From: Bacteroidales bacterium UBA4231
Lineage (GTDB): Bacteria; Bacteroidota; Bacteroidia; Bacteroidales; UBA932
Direction: 5' to 3'
NCBI GenBank assembly: GCA_002396335.1
Contig: DGXN01000026.1
Location: forward strand, 37,027 to 58,626
DNA: 21,600 nt
The notes below the pieces were generated by a model. The model was not told the origin of the DNA and ran no database searches. It was given only the letters and a program-made list of their open reading frames with translations. Positions 1-5,903 of this stretch are shown here, piece by piece. The translations under genes were made by a program, and so were the position numbers. How positions within the stretch are numbered: the first letter of the stretch is position 1; the number at the start of each line of letters is the position of its first letter.

Positions 1-492
1 GCGCTTGGTGTGCTCGATCCAGAATTCACGGATGGCAGGGTCGGGATTTGCGAGACTGAGGTCTCCGCTCTTCGGATGGGAGAAGGAAGTGGAGTTGAAG
101 TCCAGCTTGAAATTGTTCTCGCGGGCCCACTGAATCCAGCTCTGGAAATGCTCGGGACCTACCTGGTCACGATCCACGAATTTACCGCCGAAGTCGCCGT
201 AAATCTCATGCAGGTTCACGCGGTGGTTGCCGGCCAGAAGGGTCTTCACGAATTCAAGGTCCCGGCGAACCTCGTCAATGTTCCGGGCGCGGCCGGGATA
301 GTTGCCTGTGGTCTGGATGCCGCCGGAAAGAGCCTGATTGCGTTCAAAGCCGATAACATCGTCGGTCTGCCAGCAGTGGAGGGAGATCTGCTGCTTTTCC
401 AGCTGGGCGATGGCTTTGTCTGTGTCCACACCAAGGGCGGCATAGCGCTCCCGGGCAATCTCGTAGGATTTCAGTATCTGTGCTTCTTTCAT
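1..492 (-). CDS. rhaA: L-rhamnose isomerase, N-terminal part (cut by window edge)
   Basis: RhaA interconverts L-rhamnose and L-rhamnulose in the cytoplasm, the step before the kinase RhaB encoded just upstream. The 164 visible residues follow the E. coli RhaA N-terminus closely, with the blocks SLHCWQTDDVIGFE near residues 37-50 and GGIQTTGNYPGRARN near 57-71, and FSHPKSGDLSLANPD near the visible end. The family is about 420 residues long, so the C-terminal 60 percent, including the metal ligands, lies outside the window. The start ATG lies 16 nt after the rhaB stop with no Shine-Dalgarno in between, so the two are almost certainly co-transcribed from the rhaB promoter. Similarity and pairing with rhaB make the identity secure; activity cannot be judged from this part alone. 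Confidence 0.95.
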   Translation of the reverse strand, partial: MKEAQILKSYEIARERYAALGVDTDKAIAQLEKQQISLHCWQTDDVIGFERNQALSGGIQTTGNYPGRARNIDEVRRDLEFVKTLLAGNHRVNLHEIYGDFGGKFVDRDQVGPEHFQSWIQWARENNFKLDFNSTSFSHPKSGDLSLANPDPAIREFWIEHTKR

Positions 493-508
493 ATTGTTGT
501 TGATAAGA

Positions 509-1921
509 TTATTCGCTTGAAAGGGCAGGGACAAACGTCTTAACTTTTACTGTCCGGGCAATCATGTGGCGCATTTCCCAGCGGTCTTTTACAAGTCCCG
601 CGGCCTTGGCCTGCAACATCACGTTGCCGATAGCGGTCGCCTCCGTGGGACCGGCCACGACAGGAATGCCGATAGCGTCGGCCGTCCACTGGTTCAGAAG
701 GTCGTTGGCGCTGCCGCCGCCGATGATGTGGAGTTTTTCTATCTTGAAAGGGGCAAAACCCTGGAGCATCCCCAGAACCTCTTTGTAACGGTCTGCAAGA
801 GAGTGGTAGATGCAGGAGACGATCTGGGCGTCACTAAGATTCTTCACTTCATTCAGAATGACACCTTTGTCATCCTGCGCGGAGCGAAGGATCTCCTCCA
901 CCATGTTCTCCGGCGCGGCAAAGCGCGGATCGTCTGGGTTGATGCGACCGGAGAAGTCTTTTTCGGCACGGGCCATTTCCACCAGTTCAGGGTAGCTGTA
1001 ATCCTTCCCTTGGGCCTTCCAGACCTTTCTGCACTGCTCCAGCAGCCACATGCCGGTGATGTTCTTCAGGAAGCGCGTGGTTCCTTCAATGCCGCCCTCA
1101 TTGGTAAAGTTCAGGCGGGCCGATTCCTCATTGATGACAGGTTCCGGCACTTCGATGCCCATCAGGCTCCAAGTGCCGCTGGAAAGATAGGCGAACTGCT
1201 CGTCAGATGCCGGGACGGCAGCAATGGCCGACGCCGTGTCGTGTCCGGCGACAGCAATGACCGGAATTCCTTTGTACTCCCCTACCTTGGTGCCGGGTGC
1301 CACTATCGGGAGGAGGATGTCTGTCCTGATTCCCAGTTCCTGCAGCAGCGCTTTATTGAACTGGCGGGTAGCCTGGTCCATCATTCCGGAGGTGGAGGCG
1401 TCCGTGTACTCGCACACTTTGTTTCCTGTAAGCAGATAGGACAGAAGGTCCGGCATGAACAGGATGCATTCCGCCGCCTTCAGGGCCGGATCCTGGGCCT
1501 GAGTCTGCGCATACAACTGGAACACCGTGTTGAAATTCATGATCTGGATGCCGGTGCGGGCATACAGCTGCTCCCGGGGAATACGGGTGAAGACCTTCTC
1601 GGGAACACCCACCGTGTAAGGATCCCGGTACGCGCGCGGAAGACCTGTCAGGGAGCCATCGGCCCCGATGCAGCCAAAATCCACGCCCCAGGTATCTATG
1701 CCGATGGAATCCGGCCGGATGCCCTTGGCCTCCAGCTGATCCAGGCAGGCCACGAAATGACGGTACATGGCCCGGACATCCCAGTACATGCGTCCGTCCC
1801 TTTCCACCATCTCGGAAGGGAAACGGTACACTTCTTCCATCCGGAAAGAGCCGTCCTCAAAAACAGCCAGCACGGCGCGGCCTGATGTGGCGCCACAGTC
1901 AAACGCCAGAAAATGGTTCAT
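509..1921 (-). CDS. rhaB: Rhamnulokinase with an in-frame palindromic repeat
   Basis: RhaB phosphorylates L-rhamnulose to L-rhamnulose 1-phosphate using ATP, and belongs to the FGGY kinase family. The protein is 470 residues. It has the N-terminal phosphate-binding fold (FLAFDCGATSGRA, residues 4-16), the probable catalytic Asp228 in AGHDTA, the SSGTWSLMG block near 247-255 and the C-terminal nucleotide motif GGGSAND at 401-407. I chose the ATG at 1921 because a longer reading frame from 1996 would start upstream of the -7 box at 1944-1951 and adds residues unlike the family. Residues 343-362 are encoded by a 58-bp imperfect palindrome and replace the segment where Bacteroides RhaB, as I recall it, has a YCRxTGQPVP-like stretch. 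Downstream family sequence resumes in frame, so the protein is probably still functional, but this is not proven. First gene of the rhaBA operon. Confidence 0.95.
   Translation of the reverse strand: MNHFLAFDCGATSGRAVLAVFEDGSFRMEEVYRFPSEMVERDGRMYWDVRAMYRHFVACLDQLEAKGIRPDSIGIDTWGVDFGCIGADGSLTGLPRAYRDPYTVGVPEKVFTRIPREQLYARTGIQIMNFNTVFQLYAQTQAQDPALKAAECILFMPDLLSYLLTGNKVCEYTDASTSGMMDQATRQFNKALLQELGIRTDILLPIVAPGTKVGEYKGIPVIAVAGHDTASAIAAVPASDEQFAYLSSGTWSLMGIEVPEPVINEESARLNFTNEGGIEGTTRFLKNITGMWLLEQCRKVWKAQGKDYSYPELVEMARAEKDFSGRINPDDPRFAAPENMVEEILRSAQDDKGVILNEVKNLSDAQIVSCIYHSLADRYKEVLGMLQGFAPFKIEKLHIIGGGSANDLLNQWTADAIGIPVVAGPTEATAIGNVMLQAKAAGLVKDRWEMRHMIARTVKVKTFVPALSSE
837..894. repeat. Short palindromic (REP/MITE-like) repeat inside rhaB
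   Basis: The arms 837-863 and 868-894 are 27 nt each around a 4-nt loop. The arms match as inverted repeats at 20 of 27 positions, and six of the seven differences are transitions, which keep G-U pairing in one transcript. The sequence is of the widely dispersed type with an AGATTCTTC...CAGAATGACA arm, whose translations give peptides such as LRSAQDD and ILNEVKNL that recur in annotations of many genomes; that recognition is from memory. It is normally intergenic. Here it is wholly inside rhaB, in frame, encoding residues 343-362. No second copy was noticed in this window. Confidence 0.8.
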
Positions 1922-1943
1922 GCGACTCGTTTTAATGTCTTGA

Positions 1944-1974
1944 CAAAGATAAAAATTTATGGGAAACAAGACAA
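1944..1974 (-). promoter_or_regulatory. Bacteroidota-type promoter of rhaBA
   Basis: A perfect -7 box TATCTTTG lies at 1944-1951 on the minus strand, with a TTG at 1972-1974 as -33 element 20 nt further upstream. The leader before the rhaB start is 22 nt. No clear operator for a rhamnose regulator was recognised. Confidence 0.7.
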
Positions 1975-2011
1975 TACAAAACAACAAAACCAGCATGAAC
2001 TGCCACTGCCG

Positions 2012-2932
2012 TCAATCAGACTGTGCCGACGTCCCCGGTTTAACGATCATGAAGATGACGGCGCCTACGCAGACGGCAATCCCCACGCCCATTTTCCAGG
2101 TCATCGGCTCGCCGAACATGAAGGTGCCGATCAGGATGGCCGTCAGGGGTTCAAAAACGCCCAGCACGGAGGTTTTCGTCGGCCCGATAAAGCGGGAAGA
2201 CACGGCCAGCGTAAGCATCGAGATCATCGTAGGGACGACGGCCAGTCCCAGGAGGTTTCCCCAATCGGCGGCAGAGTCGATGCCCTCTGTCAGGCTTCCA
2301 CCTTGGAAACAGCGGATGACAGCAAAGAGAATGGCCCCCGTAACGAGCGCATACAGCGTAAGCGTATGCTCCGAGACGTGTTTGATACGCTTGCTCCTGT
2401 TTACGATAACCAGATAAAAGGCATAGCTGAGCGCCGACATCACGGCCAGGATGATTCCCGCAGGGCGGATCTCCGCTCCCTGTGAAGGGCTGGACAGCAG
2501 GATGATTCCCCCGAATGTGGCCACGATCGACAGCCAGGTCTGCCAGCTGGGATAGAAACGCAGCAGCACCATGATCAGCGCCACGAAGACCGGATACAGA
2601 TACACCAGCGTCGTCGCAAGTCCGGACGGGATGAACGCATAGGACGCGAAAAGAAACAGGCTGCTTCCTCCAAAAAGAACGCCCAGCAGCATCAAGAGCC
2701 CGATTTCACGCTTCCTTACGGAGAACTTCTCCTTTGACAGCGCCATCCATAAACCCAGGAGCGCGGCCGAGATTCCATAACGGAACAGCAGCATCACAAG
2801 TACGGGAACGCCGCTCAGGAGAAGCGGCTTGGCAAACAGCGGATTTGTCCCGTAGGAAATACCTGCCACAACGCCACAGACAAGACCGATAACCCGTCGG
2901 TCTCCCACGCTATAAGCATGTTTTCTTGCCAT
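2012..2932 (-). CDS. DMT-superfamily (EamA) transporter
   Basis: An inner-membrane protein of 306 residues with about ten hydrophobic segments arranged as two EamA-like halves. The first half starts with the segment GLVCGVVAGISYGTNPLFAK near residues 16-35, and the second contains GIILAVMSALSYAFYLVIV near the middle. This is the usual size and layout of drug/metabolite exporters with a 10-TM fold. The substrate cannot be told from sequence. It starts 2 nt after the greA stop on the same strand, so it should be co-transcribed with greA, though a functional link to transcript cleavage is not obvious. The sequence ends with a short hydrophilic tail. The family call is firm and any gene name would be a guess. 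Confidence 0.88.
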   Translation of the reverse strand: MARKHAYSVGDRRVIGLVCGVVAGISYGTNPLFAKPLLLSGVPVLVMLLFRYGISAALLGLWMALSKEKFSVRKREIGLLMLLGVLFGGSSLFLFASYAFIPSGLATTLVYLYPVFVALIMVLLRFYPSWQTWLSIVATFGGIILLSSPSQGAEIRPAGIILAVMSALSYAFYLVIVNRSKRIKHVSEHTLTLYALVTGAILFAVIRCFQGGSLTEGIDSAADWGNLLGLAVVPTMISMLTLAVSSRFIGPTKTSVLGVFEPLTAILIGTFMFGEPMTWKMGVGIAVCVGAVIFMIVKPGTSAQSD

Positions 2933-2934
2933 GG

Positions 2935-3405
2935 TCAGAAGTCGATCGTGATGCTTTCAATTCTCAGGCGCACGGTTCCGGAAGGAATCCGGGCCTCGGC
3001 AATTTCGCCGACCTTTTTGCCCATCAGGGCGGCCCCGATCGGGGATTTCAACGAAATCTTGCCCGCTTCAAGATTCATCTCATGGGGACTGACAATCTCG
3101 AATTTCATACGGGTATCTGTCGAAAGGTTCGTGAATTCGACCCGGCTCAGCAGGCAAACCCTGTCTTTAGGGAGGGCGTCGGGATCGATCACGCGGGAAT
3201 GCTCCAGGACCTTCTGCAGGAAACGGATACGGCTGATGGTCTTTGCCTGGATCCGCCTTGCTTCACGGTATCCCGCATTCTCACTCAAGTCCCCTTGGGC
3301 ACGGGCCTCCGCAAGGTCGTCCTTCACCTTGGGGTAAACTTCGCCGATCAGGTGCTTCAGCTCGGCGGCAATCTCGTCGTATCGCTGTTTTGACAGGTAT
3401 TCCAT
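2935..3405 (-). CDS. greA: Transcription elongation factor GreA
   Basis: GreA enters the RNA polymerase secondary channel and stimulates cleavage of backtracked transcripts. The 156-residue protein has the N-terminal antiparallel coiled coil with the acidic tip GDLSENAGY, whose Asp39 and Glu42 correspond to the catalytic D41/E44 of E. coli GreA. A C-terminal FKBP-like domain follows from about residue 80, containing SPIGAALMGKKVGEIAEARIP. The length matches the family. The -7 box at 3410-3417 ends only 4 nt before this ATG, so the transcript probably begins at or very near the start codon, and there is no other Met near the N-terminus to move to. The transporter gene follows after 2 nt. Confidence 0.95.
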   Translation of the reverse strand: MEYLSKQRYDEIAAELKHLIGEVYPKVKDDLAEARAQGDLSENAGYREARRIQAKTISRIRFLQKVLEHSRVIDPDALPKDRVCLLSRVEFTNLSTDTRMKFEIVSPHEMNLEAGKISLKSPIGAALMGKKVGEIAEARIPSGTVRLRIESITIDF

Positions 3406-3409
3406 GACT

Positions 3410-3417
3410 CAAAGATA
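3410..3417 (-). promoter_or_regulatory. -7 box of greA, 4 nt from the start codon
   Basis: Perfect TATCTTTG on the minus strand. The 4-nt gap to the greA ATG leaves room for at most a few leader bases. No good -33 TTTG is seen at the usual 19-20 nt spacing. Confidence 0.6.
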
Positions 3418-3436
3418 GTCTTTTTCCGGCATAAAT

Positions 3437-3474
3437 AAATCAAGCACTTTCGAAAACTCGTAAGTGCTTGATTT
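3437..3474 (-). terminator. Hairpin after tRNA-Pro, likely terminator
   Basis: A perfect 13-bp stem (3437-3449 with 3462-3474, arm AAATCAAGCACTT) with a 12-nt loop that can itself pair further. It sits 7 nt past the tRNA 3' end and upstream of the greA promoter. On the minus strand it is followed by an A/T-rich stretch rather than a clean T run, so a processing or terminator role is likely but not certain. Confidence 0.55.
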
Positions 3475-3481
3475 CCAGAAG

Positions 3482-3554
3482 TCTGGATGACTGGACTTGA
3501 ACCAGCGACCTCCTGGTCCCTAACCAGGTGCGCTACCAACTGCGCTACATCCAG
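3482..3554 (-). tRNA. tRNA-Pro, anticodon AGG
   Basis: A complete 73-nt cloverleaf. The acceptor stem CTGGATG/CATCCAG is perfect. The D stem is GCGC/GCGC with an AGTTGGTA loop, the anticodon stem is CCTGG/CCAGG with loop TTAGGGA, and the T arm is GCTGG-TTCAAGT-CCAGT with one G-T pair. Positions 34-36 are AGG, which reads CCU (and CCC if A34 becomes inosine). Base pair C1-G72, discriminator A73 and G35-G36-G37 all fit known proline tRNA identity elements, supporting proline independently of the anticodon. The 3' CCA is not encoded. A strong promoter lies just upstream and a hairpin just downstream, so it is a stand-alone tRNA gene. Confidence 0.93.
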
Positions 3555-3566
3555 AAGATTGGACCG

Positions 3567-3597
3567 CAAATGTACGGCTTTTTTTAGAAATAACAAA
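3567..3597 (-). promoter_or_regulatory. Promoter of tRNA-Pro
   Basis: -7 box TACATTTG at 3567-3574 and -33 TTTG at 3594-3597, separated by 19 nt, all on the minus strand. This is the best full match to the Bacteroidota consensus in the window. The box ends 12 nt before the mature tRNA 5' end, leaving a short leader for RNase P to remove. Confidence 0.75.
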
Positions 3598-3618
3598 ATA
3601 ATTTGCGGGAAAAATATC

Positions 3619-3626
3619 TATCTTTG
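3619..3626 (+). promoter_or_regulatory. -7 box of the pseudouridine synthase gene
   Basis: Perfect TATCTTTG, ending 7 nt before the ATG at 3634. A TTTG at 3602-3605 is too close (13 nt) to be a normal -33 element. The spacing suggests a leaderless or nearly leaderless transcript. Confidence 0.6.
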
Positions 3627-3633
3627 CAAAACT

Positions 3634-4332
3634 ATGAGCATCTACAGAACCCTCCTTCCTGAGGAATACCAGGACATCGAAAGCCGTATTTTATACGAAG
3701 ACAATCACTTGCTGGTTTTCAACAAACGCACCGGTGAAATTGTCCAGGGCGACAAGACCGGCGATGAACCCATCAGTGAAACCCTCAAGGCCTTTATTGC
3801 ACAGCGGGACGGCAAGCCCGGGCAGGTGTTTATGGGTGTCCCCCACCGGCTGGACCGTCCGGTGAGCGGCGGCGTTCTGTTTGCCAAGACATCCAAAGGG
3901 CTGGAGCGTCTGAACGACATGCTCCGCAAAGGGGAAATCCACAAGACCTACTGGGCCCTGACCGCCGCACGGCCGCCCAAAGACAGCGACACGCTGACGG
4001 ATTATCTGGTGCGGAACGAAGCCCAGAACAAGTCGTACGTCTCCAAAAACGGGAAAGAGGCCCGTCTTCACTATACCCTCATCCAAACGACAGAGCGGTA
4101 TTTCCTTCTGGAAATCCAGCTCTTCACCGGCCGGCACCATCAGATCCGCTGCCAGCTCGCCCACATGGGCTGTCCCATCAAAGGAGACCTGAAATACGGT
4201 GCCAGGCGGTCCAATCCGGACGGCGGCATTTCGCTTCTGGCCCGCCGGATACAGTTCATCCACCCCGTCAAAAAGACCGAGGTGGATGTAACAGCCCCTG
4301 TTCCAGACAGCTGGAAAGGGATTCAAGGATAA
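3634..4332 (+). CDS. RluA-family pseudouridine synthase
   Basis: Converts uridine to pseudouridine in rRNA or tRNA. The 232-residue protein carries the family signature HRLDRPVSGG at residues 71-80 with catalytic Asp74. Further family blocks are KTYWALTAARP near 109-119 and LFTGRHHQIRCQLAHMGCPI near the C-terminal third. There is no S4 RNA-binding domain in front, so it resembles the short RluA/RluC-type catalytic-only members; which rRNA or tRNA position it modifies is not determinable. A longer frame beginning at 3487 is not real because it reads through the opposite-strand tRNA; the ATG at 3634 follows a -7 box. It ends 21 nt from the convergent AraC-type gene. Confidence 0.9.
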   Translation: MSIYRTLLPEEYQDIESRILYEDNHLLVFNKRTGEIVQGDKTGDEPISETLKAFIAQRDGKPGQVFMGVPHRLDRPVSGGVLFAKTSKGLERLNDMLRKGEIHKTYWALTAARPPKDSDTLTDYLVRNEAQNKSYVSKNGKEARLHYTLIQTTERYFLLEIQLFTGRHHQIRCQLAHMGCPIKGDLKYGARRSNPDGGISLLARRIQFIHPVKKTEVDVTAPVPDSWKGIQG

Positions 4333-4353
4333 GCGGCACCCGGGATACTGGTT

Positions 4354-4866
4354 TTACTTGGACTGAAGCCGGGTCCGGCGTACGCGCGCACACCAATGGC
4401 TGGGCTGCTCCCCCATCACTTGCTTGAAGTTCCTCAAGTAGGAAGTTTCCGTATGGAAACCGGAAAGGGAAGAAAGCTCACTGATCCTGAGGCCCATATT
4501 ATTCCGGAAAAGCTCCAGCGAATACATCACACGGTAGTAGTTGACGTACTGTTTGAAGTTGCGACCGGAAAACCGGTTCAGGGTCCGGCTCAAATACGAT
4601 TTATTGGTGAACATCACGTTGGCCAGATCCTGCAGGGAGAAGGACTCCACCAGGAAAGGCCGCTTCTCTATCATATACCGGCAGCACCTGTCGTAGAGAA
4701 ACTGGTCGATCGCCGCCGTCTCTATCAGATCCGGGAAGTCTGCCGCGGGCAGTTCTTCCTTGGGCGTGTCATTCCGGCGCTGCCGAAGGTACAGGATGAT
4801 GCCTGCCACCACAAGGACCAGCACACCGGTGCACACCCCAAACACTAGCAGGTGGTTCATGGGCAT
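4354..4866 (-). CDS. Membrane-anchored AraC-type DNA-binding protein
   Basis: A 170-residue protein with one N-terminal transmembrane helix (about residues 6-27), a basic RQRR stop-transfer, a short linker and an AraC-family HTH pair. The first HTH is around residues 76-97 (FSLQDLANVMFTNKSYLSRT) and the second around 127-148 (RISELSSLSGFHTETSYLRN). The likely topology puts the DNA-binding part in the cytoplasm. There is no periplasmic sensor, TPR region or receiver domain, unlike the larger Bacteroidota TPR-TM-AraC proteins it otherwise resembles. Either the ATG at 4866 or the one at 4860 could be used; a weak CACTTTTG box at 4868-4875 lies 7 nt before the latter, the spacing seen for two other genes here. 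It stands alone on its strand, 55 nt downstream of nothing but the YitT gene end region, so its targets are unknown. Confidence 0.82.
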   Translation of the reverse strand: MPMNHLLVFGVCTGVLVLVVAGIILYLRQRRNDTPKEELPAADFPDLIETAAIDQFLYDRCCRYMIEKRPFLVESFSLQDLANVMFTNKSYLSRTLNRFSGRNFKQYVNYYRVMYSLELFRNNMGLRISELSSLSGFHTETSYLRNFKQVMGEQPSHWCARVRRTRLQSK

Positions 4867-4921
4867 ACAAAAGTGTGGTTAAGGCCCCGTGAGACGCTTA
4901 TCCTCTATTTCAAAGAACGTT

Positions 4922-5899
4922 TTATTTCTTAATGGAGTCGAATCCCTTTCCGTAAACGCCATTGACGGAGCTTACCGAAAGGAATGCCTGGGAGTCAATT
5001 TGCTTGATGTAGCGCAGCAGCAGGTTCAGGTCCGACTTCCGGGTCAGGACCATGAGCACCTTGGTGTCCTGCTTGGAGTACCAGCCTTTGCCGTCCAGGA
5101 CCGTGACGCCGCGATGCAGGTCCATGGTGATGGCGTCCGCAATCTTTTCATATTCCCGCGAGAGGATGAACAGCTGGACGCTCTGCTGCGAACCGGAAAT
5201 GTACATATCCAGCACATAGCTGTTCACCGTAACGAGGATGAGGCCATATACCACCGTGGTGACCTTGTCGGCAAAGGGCATCAGATGCATCAGCGGCTTG
5301 CCGTCGGCACCGAGCAGGACGGCACCCGTCGCCGCATCCACCTCCGTCACATATGAAGGGATGACAAGGGACGAGGTGATGATGATAAAGTCCAGGAACA
5401 GAATCACTTTTCCCGGGGACACATTGTGGTATTTGGTATAGATGAGCGCAATGATGTCCGTCCCTCCCGTACTGCCGCCGTTAGAGATGCTCATGCCGAT
5501 GCCGATACCGGCCATGAGGCCGCCCATGATCACCGACATCAATTTGCCGTTCTGCAGGGCCAGGGTGCTGACGATGCTGTCCGGAATCATGTCCGGCATG
5601 AAACGCAGCGCCACCGAAGCCAGGATGATGGCATAGATGGTCTTGGCGCCGAAGCCCATCCCCAGGACCACCATGGCAGCGGCGATGAGGATGCCGTTCA
5701 GGACCAGGTAGCTGTAACCCATCTGGATTTTTCCCTGGGTGGCATACTGGATCATGGAACTGATACCGGATACGCCACCGCCCACCAGGTTGTTGGGAAT
5801 CAGGAAAAGGGACCATCCCAGCACATAAATCAAGATGCCCAGGGTGATGAGGGTCCACTCCTTGACGTGGGTGAAAGCCGTCTTTTTCAGAAAGGACAT
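4922..5899 (-). CDS. YitT-family membrane protein (DUF161/DUF2179)
   Basis: A 325-residue integral membrane protein. The N-terminal two-thirds carries five or six hydrophobic helices, with the glycine-rich family blocks LIPNNLVGGGVSGISSMI (residues 33-50) and ISNGGSTGGTDIIALIY (138-154). The C-terminal 90 residues form the soluble DUF2179 domain, including GVTVLDGKGWYSK at about 264-276. Family members are common and their transport function is not settled, so no substrate is proposed. A 25-residue hydrophilic loop near 183-211 is longer than I would expect. The start lies 4 nt after the leuS stop, making this the last gene of the four-gene unit that begins with the SPOR lipoprotein. Confidence 0.9.
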   Translation of the reverse strand: MSFLKKTAFTHVKEWTLITLGILIYVLGWSLFLIPNNLVGGGVSGISSMIQYATQGKIQMGYSYLVLNGILIAAAMVVLGMGFGAKTIYAIILASVALRFMPDMIPDSIVSTLALQNGKLMSVIMGGLMAGIGIGMSISNGGSTGGTDIIALIYTKYHNVSPGKVILFLDFIIITSSLVIPSYVTEVDAATGAVLLGADGKPLMHLMPFADKVTTVVYGLILVTVNSYVLDMYISGSQQSVQLFILSREYEKIADAITMDLHRGVTVLDGKGWYSKQDTKVLMVLTRKSDLNLLLRYIKQIDSQAFLSVSSVNGVYGKGFDSIKK

Positions 5900-5903
5900 A
5901 GGA

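Noticed and set aside
566..1885. Open frame of 439 codons on the plus strand opposite rhaB
   Set aside because: Antisense to a complete, recognisable kinase. Its stretch ILHFIQND/FVILRGAKDL is just the other reading of the palindromic repeat at 837-894.
3482..3554. tRNA gene as an integration site for a mobile element
   Set aside because: No integrase, no direct repeat of the tRNA 3' end, and both flanks are housekeeping genes.
3487..3633. N-terminal extension of the pseudouridine synthase beginning MTGLEPATSW
   Set aside because: It is the reverse complement of tRNA-Pro read as protein, a familiar annotation artefact; the real start at 3634 follows a -7 box.
4333..4372. Inverted repeat ACCCGG/CCGGGT between the pseudouridine synthase and AraC genes as a bidirectional terminator
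   Set aside because: Only 6 bp with a loop of more than 20 nt and partly inside the AraC gene; too weak to call.
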